Below are positions 6,753 to 13,260 of a stretch of 13,260 bases of DNA, piece by piece (position 1 is the stretch's first letter; every line of letters starts with the position of its first letter). The stretch is from Lachnospiraceae bacterium UBA7729. Its GTDB lineage: Bacteria > Bacillota > Clostridia > Lachnospirales > Lachnospiraceae. A program made the position numbers and the translations under genes. The notes below the pieces were generated by a model. The model was not told the DNA's origin and did not search any database. It saw nothing but the letters and a program-made list of their open reading frames with translations. Location: NCBI GenBank assembly GCA_002482005.1, contig DLFD01000011.1:1-13260 (forward strand). The letters are read 5' to 3'.

Positions 6753-7097
6753 TTACAGATCATTCAGAATACGGTCGCAGCTTTCTCTGATCTTCCCGGT
6801 CTCTTCCGCCAGCGCCTTCCCGCTGCTTTCATCACACAGCTTCCGGATCTCCATCACTTCCCCGCGGATCTTCAGAAAACGTTCCACAAGGTGAAGCTTG
6901 GATTCGTAGCCTCTCAGCTGGCCGTCCACCCTCCTTACAAGATCATGGATCCCCTGCCGGCTCACGCCGTACTGGGCAGCCGCCTCGCTGAGCGACAGGT
7001 CCCCGAGGATCACATCCCCGAATACCTGCCTCTGATGCTCCGTCAGAAGCTCGCCGTAGAAGTCAAAAAGCATCGTCTGCTCGACAATCTTTTCCAT
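6753..7097 (-). CDS. ylxM: YlxM family SRP-associated helix-turn-helix protein
   Basis: 114 residues. The helix-turn-helix is near residues 34-56 (LSLSEAAAQYGVSRQGIHDLVRR), and the N-terminal stretch LLTEHQRQVF resembles sigma-70 region 4. YlxM/p13 proteins are nearly always encoded just before ffh in Firmicutes; in streptococci the protein has been reported to affect SRP GTPase activity. It is the first gene after the promoter at 7143-7115. The ATG at 7097 lies 5 nt after AGGTGAT (7109-7103); a nearby ATG (7102) and GTG (7107) are out of frame. The predicted transcript start leaves a leader of only about 12 nt. Confidence 0.93.
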   Translation of the reverse strand: MEKIVEQTMLFDFYGELLTEHQRQVFGDVILGDLSLSEAAAQYGVSRQGIHDLVRRVDGQLRGYESKLHLVERFLKIRGEVMEIRKLCDESSGKALAEETGKIRESCDRILNDL

Positions 7098-7114
7098 CTC
7101 ATATCACCTGCGTT

Positions 7115-7143
7115 AGAATACAGGAAAAAAAGAGGGGTGTCAA
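7115..7143 (-). promoter_or_regulatory. Sigma-A-type promoter for ylxM-ffh-rpsP
   Basis: TTGACA (7143-7138), an exact 17-bp spacer (7137-7121), then TATTCT (7120-7115). This is a perfect -35 box and a 4-of-6 -10 box at the optimal spacing. The predicted +1 is near 7108/7109, 11-12 nt before the ylxM ATG. The -35 box lies in the 3' arm of the upstream gene's terminator hairpin and the spacer contains its T-run. Confidence 0.8.
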
Positions 7144-7165
7144 GTATTTTTTCTTGACACCCCTC
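7125..7165 (-). terminator. Intrinsic terminator after ilvA
   Basis: On the minus strand GAGGGGTGTCAAG (7165-7153) and CTTGACACCCCTC (7144-7132) form a perfect 13-bp stem around an 8-nt A-rich loop. Seven T (7131-7125) follow. It begins 8 bp after the ilvA stop, so it ends the smc-ftsY-ilvA transcript. There is no T-run in the other orientation, so it is directional. Confidence 0.93.
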
Positions 7166-7173
7166 CGCTTTCC

Positions 7174-8394
7174 TTACAGCACTGCATCTTCCAGCTGCGG
7201 CAAAAACCCGGCCTCCCTGACCGCCTTCAGGATCTGTTCCTTGTGCTCGGTCCCGAATGCCTCCAGCGTGATGGTCAGCTTCACGGCAGCGCTTCTGTTG
7301 GTCGTCACGAACTGGTTGTGGGACAGCCTGATGACATTGCCCTGGGTCCGGGCGATCGCCGTTGCGATCTTGACCAGGCTTCCCGGCTTGTCCGGAAGCA
7401 TGACGGAGAAGGTGAAGATCCTGTCTCTCTGGATCAATCCTCTCTGAACGACAGAAGACATCGTGATGACATCCATGTTGCCGCCGGAAAGAACGGACAC
7501 GATCCTCTTGCCCTTTACCTTCAGGTGCTTCAGTGCCGCTACCGTCAGCAGCCCGGAGTTCTCGACGATCATCTTATGGTTCTCGACCATGTCCAGAAAT
7601 GCTACGATCAGTTCATCGTCATCGACGGTGATGACTTCATCGATATTCTTCTGCAGGTATGGGAAGACATGCTCGCCCGGAGTCTTGACGGCAGTACCGT
7701 CCGCGATCGTGCTGACGGAGGGCAGAGTTACCACATGCCCTGCCTTCAGAGACGCGGTCAGGCAGGCTGCCCCGGAAGGCTCGACACCGATGACCTTGAT
7801 ATTCGGGTTCAGAAGTTTTGCCAGTGTGGATACACCTGTCGCAAGTCCGCCTCCCCCGACCGGTACCAGAACATACTCGACAAGAGGAAGGTCCTTGAAG
7901 ATCTCCATCATGATCGTGCCCTGCCCGGTAGCGACCGTCGGGTCATCGAAAGGATGGACGAACGTGAAGCCTTTTTCTGATGCCAGCTTCAGCGCGTATT
8001 CACAGGCTTCATCATAGACATCTCCTTGAAGGACTACCTCGGCGCCGTAGGACCTGGTCCTGTTGACCTTGATCAGAGGAGTCGTCGTCGGCATGACGAT
8101 CGTTGCATGACAGCCGTATTTCTTCGCAGCATAAGCAACGCCCTGGGCATGGTTTCCGGCGGAAGCCGTGATCAGTCCCTTCTTTCTTTCCTCCTCGCTC
8201 ATGGTCGAAACCTTATAGTAAGCTCCTCGGATCTTGTATGCTCCGGTCACCTGCATATTCTCGGGCTTCAGCCAGACCTTGTTGCCGCACTGGCTGCTGA
8301 AATAATCGCTGTAGACCAGTCTGGTGTCTGCGGTTACCTGTCTTACGATCTCCGAAGCTTCCTCAAAAGCTTCCCTGGTAAGCATCTTCTTCAA
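7174..8394 (-). CDS. ilvA: Threonine ammonia-lyase (threonine dehydratase), single ACT
   Basis: 406 residues. It is a PLP enzyme that converts threonine to 2-oxobutanoate and ammonia, for isoleucine synthesis or threonine catabolism. PLP lysine K54 lies in GAYKIRGA; SAGNHAQG (78-85), PVGGGGL (178-184) and SGGN (303-306) are also present. One C-terminal ACT domain starts near 327 (FSVMLPDKPGSLVKI). This layout is the roughly 400-residue single-ACT class rather than the two-ACT E. coli IlvA type. The chosen start is TTG at 8394, with GGGAGG 8 nt upstream. A GTG at 8520 overlapping the ftsY stop would add 42 residues of non-family sequence; ATG at 8385 is also possible. It sits between ftsY and ylxM, an unusual place, and ends at its own terminator. 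Biosynthetic versus catabolic role is undecided. Confidence 0.93.
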   Translation of the reverse strand: MKKMLTREAFEEASEIVRQVTADTRLVYSDYFSSQCGNKVWLKPENMQVTGAYKIRGAYYKVSTMSEEERKKGLITASAGNHAQGVAYAAKKYGCHATIVMPTTTPLIKVNRTRSYGAEVVLQGDVYDEACEYALKLASEKGFTFVHPFDDPTVATGQGTIMMEIFKDLPLVEYVLVPVGGGGLATGVSTLAKLLNPNIKVIGVEPSGAACLTASLKAGHVVTLPSVSTIADGTAVKTPGEHVFPYLQKNIDEVITVDDDELIVAFLDMVENHKMIVENSGLLTVAALKHLKVKGKRIVSVLSGGNMDVITMSSVVQRGLIQRDRIFTFSVMLPDKPGSLVKIATAIARTQGNVIRLSHNQFVTTNRSAAVKLTITLEAFGTEHKEQILKAVREAGFLPQLEDAVL

Positions 8395-8407
8395 AGCGGA
8401 ATCCTCC
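8392..8407 (-). promoter_or_regulatory. ilvA ribosome binding site with TTG start
   Basis: GGAGG at 8407-8403, spacer ATTCCGCT (8 nt), TTG at 8394-8392. The in-frame ATG three codons later (8385) would be 17 nt from the Shine-Dalgarno sequence, and the upstream ATG (8457) and GTG (8520) have none. Confidence 0.65.
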
Positions 8408-8417
8408 CTGTAAGTCC

Positions 8418-8448
8418 GGTGTGGTCCTGCTGCCTTCGCAGGAACACC
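8418..8448 (-). promoter_or_regulatory. Stem-loop in the ilvA leader
   Basis: On the minus strand GGTGT-TCCTGC (8448-8438) pairs with GCAGGA (8430-8425) and ACACC (8422-8418), leaving a CC bulge and a 7-nt loop. That is 11 bp, ending 10 nt before the Shine-Dalgarno sequence. No T-run follows, so it is not an intrinsic terminator. It could protect the mRNA or affect ilvA translation; it matches no riboswitch I recognise. Confidence 0.4.
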
Positions 8449-8490
8449 CGCTTTCATGATCCGGCGCTGCCGATTCAGAGTATCTCTCCG

Positions 8491-8499
8491 AATATACCA
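8491..8499 (-). promoter_or_regulatory. Possible extended -10 promoter for ilvA
   Basis: TGG-TATATT (8499-8491) fits an extended -10 (TGnTATAAT with one mismatch), about 17 bp after the ftsY stop and about 97 bp before the ilvA start. No good -35 hexamer lies 16-18 bp upstream. It would give ilvA its own transcript with a leader of about 90 nt that includes the stem-loop. Weak prediction. Confidence 0.35.
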
Positions 8500-8516
8500 C
8501 CGATCCTGTTTTCCGT

Positions 8517-9461
8517 TCACTGCAGGTCCGACGCCTTCACGTCGAACAGCGCGTTCACGAACTGATCCGCATCGAACTTCTGCAGATCATCGATCCGCTC
8601 GCCGACGCCGATATACTTGACCGGGATCCCCAGCTGGGAATGGATCGCGATCGCGATACCTCCCTTGGCAGTCCCATCCAGCTTCGTCAGGATGATGCCC
8701 GTGACATTCGTGACTTCCTTGAATTCCTTCGCCTGGGCAAGGGCATTCTGGCCGGTCGTTCCGTCAAGGACGACCAGCGTCTCACGGTAGGCTTCCGGAT
8801 ATTCGCGGTCGATGATACGGTTGATCTTCCCAAGCTCTGCCATCAGATTCTTCTTATTATGAAGACGGCCGGCCGTATCGATAAGAAGCACATCGGCGCC
8901 CCTCGCCTTGGCTGCCGCGATCGCATCATAGACGACCGAACCCGGATCCGAGCCTTCCTGACCGCTGATCATCGGAACATCGGCTTTCTTTGCCCAGATA
9001 TCGAGCTGTTCTCCTGCTGCCGCGCGGAAGGTATCCGCCGCAGCCAGAACCACTTTCCGTCCCTCATTCTTCAGGATGCCGGCAAGTTTTCCGATGGATG
9101 TCGTTTTTCCGACACCATTGACTCCTACGACAAGGATGACACTCTTCTCGTGTTCAAATCGGTAATCAGTCGCTCCGACGTTCATCTCATCCTTGATGCT
9201 CTGCAGAAGCAGTTCCTTGCACTGAGCAGGCTTCCGGACATGCTGTTCCTTCACCTTCTGCTTCAGGTTGTTCAGGATGGCAGTCGTTGCCCCGATCCCC
9301 ACATCGCCCATGACGAGGATCTCCTCGATCTCATCGTAGAAGTCGTCATCGATCGATGTGAATTCGGACAGTGCATCATCTACACTGGTTCCCATGGTAT
9401 CACGGGACTTTGACAGTCCGTGGACCAGTCTGCTCCAGAATCCGCCCTTTTTCTCAGCCAT
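8517..9461 (-). CDS. ftsY: Signal recognition particle receptor FtsY
   Basis: 314 residues. This is the membrane-associated SRP receptor GTPase that docks Ffh-ribosome complexes at the translocon. The N domain is about 20-100. The G domain has GVNGVGKTT (113-121), DTFRAAA (143-149), DTAGR (195-199) and TKLDGTAKGG (259-268), and the end is VGERIDDLQKFDADQFVNALF. There is no long acidic A domain, only a short amphipathic N-terminus (FWSRLVHGLSKSR) that may contact membrane lipid. The ATG has AGGAGG 4 nt upstream. It lies 111 bp after smc and in the same block. Its partner Ffh is encoded two genes downstream but under a separate promoter. Confidence 0.98.
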   Translation of the reverse strand: MAEKKGGFWSRLVHGLSKSRDTMGTSVDDALSEFTSIDDDFYDEIEEILVMGDVGIGATTAILNNLKQKVKEQHVRKPAQCKELLLQSIKDEMNVGATDYRFEHEKSVILVVGVNGVGKTTSIGKLAGILKNEGRKVVLAAADTFRAAAGEQLDIWAKKADVPMISGQEGSDPGSVVYDAIAAAKARGADVLLIDTAGRLHNKKNLMAELGKINRIIDREYPEAYRETLVVLDGTTGQNALAQAKEFKEVTNVTGIILTKLDGTAKGGIAIAIHSQLGIPVKYIGVGERIDDLQKFDADQFVNALFDVKASDLQ

Positions 9462-9502
9462 ACTGCCTCCTAGCTTTCCTGCTGCTTTTTCTGATCTTCC
9501 TG

Positions 9503-9539
9503 CCGGATGCCTGACCTTATGGAAGTACCCTGCATCCGG
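9503..9539. repeat. Inverted repeat in the smc-ftsY gap
   Basis: CCGGATGC (9503-9510) and GCATCCGG (9532-9539) form a perfect 8-bp stem around a 21-nt loop in the 111-bp gap (9462-9572). No T-run follows on either strand, so it is not a terminator. It may be an mRNA structure between the two cistrons. Nothing else is visible in the gap. Confidence 0.4.
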
Positions 9540-9572
9540 ACTGAAGGCAAGTTCCCGGACCCGATACGCACT

Positions 9573-12500
9573 TCAGGCGTCCAGCTTGTCCGCAACCAGG
9601 TCCACGGAGACCAGTGCAGACACACCCTTCTCCTGCATGGTAATACCGTACAGGCGGTCTGCCGCGGTCATGGACCCACGTCTGTGAGTTATGATAATGA
9701 ACTGGGTATGCTTTGTCAACTTGCGCAGATACTGCGCGTAACGTTCCACATTGTTCTCGTCCAGCGCCGACTCGATCTCATCGAGCAGGCAGAACGGAGA
9801 AGGCTTCAGATTCTGGATCGCGAACAGGAGAGCGATCGCCGCCAGAGACTTCTCGCCTCCGGAAAGCTGCATCATATTCTGAAGTTTCTTTCCCGGCGGC
9901 TGGGCGATTACCTTGATGCCTGCGTCCAGGATATCCACTCCTTCCTCCAGCTCCAGGGTACCTCTTCCTCCCCCGAACAGATCGCGGAAAGTCCGGTCGA
10001 ACTCAGTCTGGATCAGAGAAAACTGCTCTTTGAACCTGGTCCTCATCCCTTCGTCCAGGTCCTGGATGATCTTCTGAAGATCGGAAGCCGACTTTACAAG
10101 ATCCTCATGCTGCCCGGACAGGAATTCGTACCGCTCGGAAAGTTCCCGGTACTGGTCGATAGCGCCGACATTGACATTGCCAAGCTGTTTGATGTCGTGG
10201 CGCAGCTCTCCGATCCGCTTCTTCATCGCAGCCAGAGAACCAAGGTCATCTCTCCGAAGTTCCCTGCAGGCGACCGGCGTCAGTTCGTATTCTTCCCAGA
10301 GATAGGCGATATCCTTCTCCCGGTCAGCTTTCATCTTCTCGATCTGCTGCTCCAGCCGATAGACTTCGCGGTCCAGAAGGCTCTGGCTCTCGGACAGATT
10401 CTCCCGTTCCGAGAAAAATGACTTTTGCTTCGTCTCCTTCTCTGCTTTCGAAGTTCTCAGCCTCTCAAGCTGGCCGGTCAGCTCTTCTTCCTTCTTTCTG
10501 CCTTCCTCGATCCGGGCCTTCAGGTTCTCGATCCGGGCAGTCTTCTGTGCTTTCGATCCGCCGCTTTTCAGAAGGTTTGACTGGATCGCCCTGCTCTCTT
10601 CTTCCCTGGCACGGATCTCCTCTTTCAGGCGCTCCTGGTTCTGGGTGATGAACGCCTGCTCCTGAGAGCTCCCTGCAAGAGTGACCCGCAGCTTCGACAG
10701 CTTCTCATCGCCGTCGGCTTCCTGTTTTCTCAGTTCTTCCAGCTGCTTTGTGAGGACGGCGATCCTTGCATCTGCTTCCTTCTGCGATCTCTCGGACTGC
10801 TGCAGACTTCCCTGGCTCTCCTCGTGCTGGGCTTTCAGGCTTTCTCTCTGGCGGGCGATCTCTTCCCTCTCCGCCCTGATCTCTCCGAACGCGTCATCCG
10901 TCTTCCGGATCCTCTGGTCAACATCCTGCATCTTCAGCTTCAGGGTCCCGATATCATAGGTGCTCTGCTGGATCTGCCCCGTGATGGCTGTGATCTGGTC
11001 TCTCAGACGATTGCGGCGGTCATGCGCAGTTTCCACATCCCGCTCCAGCTGATCGAGAGCAGTCTTCCTCTTCGCCAGACTCTTTGACAGATCATCGATC
11101 TCACGCCTTCTTCCGAGCAGGTTGCTATTGGACCGGAAAGCGCCGCCGGTCATGGAACCGCCGGGACTCAGAAGTTCACCGTCCAGCGTGACCAGACGCA
11201 GGGAATAATGATACTTCCTGGCGATGGCGATCGCATGGTCGATCTGGTCGACAACGACCGTCCTTCCCAGCAGGTGTCCTGCCAGCGCCCGGTATTCTTC
11301 CTTATAAGTAACCAGTTCCGAAGCAAGTCCCACGACCCCCGGTTCCCTCAGAGCTCCCTTCTGATTGAAGTCAGGGACCCGCATGGCAGTCAGCGGGAGA
11401 AATGTTGCTCTTCCGAACTTGTTCTCTTTCAGGAACGCGATCATGCTCTTCGCAGTGGACTCGTCATCCGTGACGATGTTCTGGATCGAACCGCCAAGAG
11501 CAGTCTCCACCGCGAGCTCGTATTTTCTGGAGGTCTGGATCAGGTCCGCAACGACTCCGAGAATTCCCGGAAAACGTTCTTTCTGTTCCATGACCCTTCG
11601 GATGGAGCCTCCGTAGCCTTCATATCGCTCCGTCATGTTCCGCAGAGTCTCGAAACGCGCCGACTGTCTCTGGTACTCTTCCCTTGCGGCTGTCAGCTGA
11701 TCGGTCCCTTTCAGAAAAGCTTCCTGTGCCTCACGAAGGTCCAGGTTCAGCTTCTGGGACTGCAGCCTTAGATCGCCAGCCTGCTGCTCGGCGCCTTTTC
11801 TCTGCTCCTCAAGTTCCTGTCTGGAAGAATCTTCTTCTTTCCGGTCACTCCTCAGCGTAAGCTCCCTGGAGTTCAGCTGCGCCTCCCTGAGGGACAGCTG
11901 CTCCATCATGGTCTCCGCCCTCTGGCGTCCGGTCTGGATATCGGTTCTCTCGCCAAGCAGCCGGATGATCTCAGACTTCTCCTGCTCGATCCGGGCGGAG
12001 ATCTGTCCGATCTGCCCGTCCAGTTTTCCGCGGCTTTCCTCCTCAGTCTGCTTCTGTGCTTCGAGCTTCTTCGTCTCGTCCTGAAGGGCAGTCAGGCGGC
12101 TGACGGATTCCGAATGTTTCGCTTTCCGCTCCCGGATCTCCTGCTGCAGCCTCTCTTTCCGTTCCTTTGCTTCCGCATCGCTTTCCTCAAGGGCACGGAT
12201 CTGCTCCGACAGAAGGTCGATCTGTCCCTCAAGCTGCTGGCCGGAAAGCCTCTCCGAAGTCATCTGGTCGCTGAGCGAAGTAATGGATGCATTCTCCTCC
12301 TCAAGTTCCTGGTCCAGCTGCTCATAGCGGACTTTTGCCTCCTCCAGCTTCTGTCCGGTCTCCTGAAGCTCCGCCTTTGCTCCCTCCAGTTTTGCGGTAC
12401 TCTCGCTGAGCTGGCCTTCCGAACGTTCACTGTTGATCAGAAATACGTTGACATCGTAAGTCTTCAGTTCATCCCTTTTCCCAAGGTAGATCTTAGCCGT

Positions 12501-13130
12501 CTCAGACTGCTTCTTCAGAGGCCCGACCTGATGCTCCAGCTCAGAGAGGATATCGTTCACGCGGACCAGATTGGCTTCCTCATCCTGCAGCTTCTTCAGT
12601 GTCGCCGCCTTACGGTGCTTGTATTTCACGATCCCGGCAGCCTCATCGAACAGCTCACGGCGCTCGTCCGGCTTGCCGTTCAGGATCTTCTCGACCTGAC
12701 CCTGTCCGATCAGGGAATATCCCTCTTTGCCGATACCGGTATCAAAGAAGAGCTCCTGAACATCCCTCATGCGGACTTCGGTCCCATTGATCAGATACTC
12801 GCTCTCGCCCGAACGGTAAAGCCTTCTCGCTACCGTCACCTCATCGTATTCGACCGGAAGAAGATGATCGGCGTTGTCGAACGTGATAGCAACATACGCA
12901 AAGCTCATGGGCTTTCTGGTCTGAGTCCCGGCAAAGATGACATCCTGCATGGAGCCGCCTCTCAGCGACTTTGCGCTCTGTTCGCCCAGGACCCAGCGGA
13001 TCGCATCGGAGACATTGCTCTTGCCGGACCCGTTCGGCCCTACGACCGCAGTGATCCCGTTATGGAACTGAAAGTGGATTCTGTTTGCAAAGGATTTGAA
13101 TCCCTGAATTTCCAGTGACTTTAAGTACAT
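9573..13130 (-). CDS. smc: Chromosome segregation/condensation ATPase SMC
   Basis: 1185 residues, the normal length. SMC dimerises through its hinge and, with ScpA and ScpB, compacts and segregates the chromosome. The N-terminal head starts MYLKSLEIQGFKSFAN with Walker A GPNGSGKS (31-38). There are two long Glu/Gln/Lys/Arg-rich coiled-coil arms (about 165-500 and 670-1010). The hinge is near 505-665 (GYGGSIRRVMEQ to LSPGGSMTGGA). The C-terminal head has the ABC signature LSGGEKS (1089-1095), Walker B CLLDEIESALDENN with D1117/E1118, and the ITHRRGSMTAADRLYGITMQ switch region. The start is ATG 13130 by homology; the frame is open to 13247 but those 39 residues are not SMC-like. No Shine-Dalgarno sequence is seen before the start. 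scpA and scpB are not in the window. Confidence 0.98.
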   Translation of the reverse strand: MYLKSLEIQGFKSFANRIHFQFHNGITAVVGPNGSGKSNVSDAIRWVLGEQSAKSLRGGSMQDVIFAGTQTRKPMSFAYVAITFDNADHLLPVEYDEVTVARRLYRSGESEYLINGTEVRMRDVQELFFDTGIGKEGYSLIGQGQVEKILNGKPDERRELFDEAAGIVKYKHRKAATLKKLQDEEANLVRVNDILSELEHQVGPLKKQSETAKIYLGKRDELKTYDVNVFLINSERSEGQLSESTAKLEGAKAELQETGQKLEEAKVRYEQLDQELEEENASITSLSDQMTSERLSGQQLEGQIDLLSEQIRALEESDAEAKERKERLQQEIRERKAKHSESVSRLTALQDETKKLEAQKQTEEESRGKLDGQIGQISARIEQEKSEIIRLLGERTDIQTGRQRAETMMEQLSLREAQLNSRELTLRSDRKEEDSSRQELEEQRKGAEQQAGDLRLQSQKLNLDLREAQEAFLKGTDQLTAAREEYQRQSARFETLRNMTERYEGYGGSIRRVMEQKERFPGILGVVADLIQTSRKYELAVETALGGSIQNIVTDDESTAKSMIAFLKENKFGRATFLPLTAMRVPDFNQKGALREPGVVGLASELVTYKEEYRALAGHLLGRTVVVDQIDHAIAIARKYHYSLRLVTLDGELLSPGGSMTGGAFRSNSNLLGRRREIDDLSKSLAKRKTALDQLERDVETAHDRRNRLRDQITAITGQIQQSTYDIGTLKLKMQDVDQRIRKTDDAFGEIRAEREEIARQRESLKAQHEESQGSLQQSERSQKEADARIAVLTKQLEELRKQEADGDEKLSKLRVTLAGSSQEQAFITQNQERLKEEIRAREEESRAIQSNLLKSGGSKAQKTARIENLKARIEEGRKKEEELTGQLERLRTSKAEKETKQKSFFSERENLSESQSLLDREVYRLEQQIEKMKADREKDIAYLWEEYELTPVACRELRRDDLGSLAAMKKRIGELRHDIKQLGNVNVGAIDQYRELSERYEFLSGQHEDLVKSASDLQKIIQDLDEGMRTRFKEQFSLIQTEFDRTFRDLFGGGRGTLELEEGVDILDAGIKVIAQPPGKKLQNMMQLSGGEKSLAAIALLFAIQNLKPSPFCLLDEIESALDENNVERYAQYLRKLTKHTQFIIITHRRGSMTAADRLYGITMQEKGVSALVSVDLVADKLDA

Positions 13131-13155
13131 AGATATGAATACCCGGATATATGGA

Positions 13156-13176
13156 AAGGGGGCAGACTGCCCCCTT
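13156..13176 (-). terminator. GC-rich hairpin upstream of smc (weak terminator or leader structure)
   Basis: AAGGGGGCAG (13156-13165) and CTGCCCCCTT (13167-13176) are a perfect 10-bp inverted repeat about one base; as RNA it gives 8 bp with a 5-nt loop. On the minus strand only TTT-CC follows, so the U-tract is poor. It may end the gene upstream of smc (outside the window, often rnc) or lie in the smc leader, 25 bp before the start codon. Confidence 0.45.
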
Positions 13177-13231
13177 AAGCCTGTAATTTCACGATAGATG
13201 ATGCAGAAGCCCGGAAGAAAGTTCCGCTCTC

Positions 13232-13245
13232 GCATCATATGATGC
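13232..13245. repeat. 14-bp perfect palindrome upstream of smc
   Basis: GCATCATATGATGC is a perfect palindrome. Its half-site with flanking T (TGCATCAT on the minus strand, 13246-13239) recurs at 13205-13198, 41 bp away. It could be an operator or chance. TTGACC (13254-13249) lies next to it, but no -10 box is found at 17 bp. Bases 13131-13260 hold no gene that I can support. Confidence 0.4.
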
Positions 13246-13260
13246 AAGGGTCAAAAGGTC

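Noticed and set aside
5232..7157. Long open frame of 641 codons on the plus strand
   Set aside because: It lies wholly antisense to ffh and ylxM and is a by-product of their codon use. The translation is His/Leu/Arg/Asp-rich with no domain and no credible ribosome binding site.
8395..8490. Riboswitch or T-box in the ilvA leader
   Set aside because: No T-box sequence, specifier-loop layout or terminator/antiterminator pair is visible; there is only one bulged stem-loop.
8395..8520. GTG start of ilvA overlapping the ftsY stop (GTGA)
   Set aside because: The 4-bp overlap is attractive for coupling, but no Shine-Dalgarno sequence precedes it and the extra 42 residues are unlike IlvA. The frame is probably open by chance.
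12114..13118. Plus-strand open frame of 334 codons opposite smc
   Set aside because: It is antisense to the conserved SMC head and coiled coil and shows no family features. Other plus-strand frames (e.g. 121-1020, 9507-10421) were rejected for the same reason.
13226..13254. Promoter with -35 TTGACC upstream of smc
   Set aside because: The hexamer at the correct 17-bp distance is GAGAGC, not a -10 box.
1..13260. Mobile elements, CRISPR arrays, tRNA/rRNA genes, defence systems
   Set aside because: No transposase, integrase, direct-repeat array, cloverleaf or defence-type protein was found on either strand; the region is conserved housekeeping DNA.

Overview
The window is a housekeeping region of a low-GC-phylum (Firmicutes/Bacillota) bacterium, most likely an anaerobic clostridium of the Lachnospiraceae type. 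This placement is inferred from gene order (smc-ftsY, ylxM-ffh-rpsP-khpA-rimM-trmD), strong GGAGG ribosome binding sites, a short FtsY without an acidic A domain, YlxM, and moderately GC-rich codon use. I cannot name the genus. Every gene I can support lies on the minus strand, so the window reads from right (13260) to left (1).

Upstream block (13260 to 7166): a non-coding stretch with a 14-base palindrome and a GC-rich hairpin precedes smc (chromosome condensation). It is followed by ftsY (SRP receptor) and ilvA (threonine ammonia-lyase with one C-terminal ACT domain). ilvA is not a usual member of this locus. Its leader carries a possible extended -10 promoter and a stem-loop. The block closes with a perfect 13-bp terminator hairpin followed by seven T.

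Middle block (7143 to 3319): a textbook promoter (TTGACA, 17 bp, TATTCT) begins inside that terminator; its -35 box is part of the terminator's 3' arm. It drives ylxM and ffh (SRP), rpsP (ribosomal protein bS16), khpA (KH RNA-binding protein), rimM (30S maturation) and trmD (tRNA m1G37 methylation). A strong intrinsic terminator sits between khpA and rimM, immediately before the rimM ribosome binding site. It probably acts as an attenuator or partial terminator that separates the SRP/S16 part from the RimM/TrmD part.

Downstream block (3307 to 76): rplS (L19), which often follows trmD, is absent here. Instead four tightly packed genes follow with gaps of 4 to 22 bp: a HAD phosphatase, a tandem-ACT protein, an integral-membrane acyltransferase-3 protein, and a carbamate-kinase-family protein with two altered nucleotide/phosphate-loop motifs. 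The last 60 bases beyond them are very AT-rich, unlike the rest.

Together the genes serve co-translational protein targeting (Ffh, FtsY, YlxM), ribosome and tRNA maturation (bS16, RimM, TrmD, KhpA), chromosome organisation (SMC) and some amino-acid/nitrogen metabolism. I see no mobile element, CRISPR array, tRNA or rRNA, and no gene-free stretch above 300 bases. I found no new multi-gene system. The most interesting signals are regulatory: the fused terminator/promoter, the intra-operon terminator, a possible hairpin-bridged ribosome binding site, and the variant carbamate kinase.
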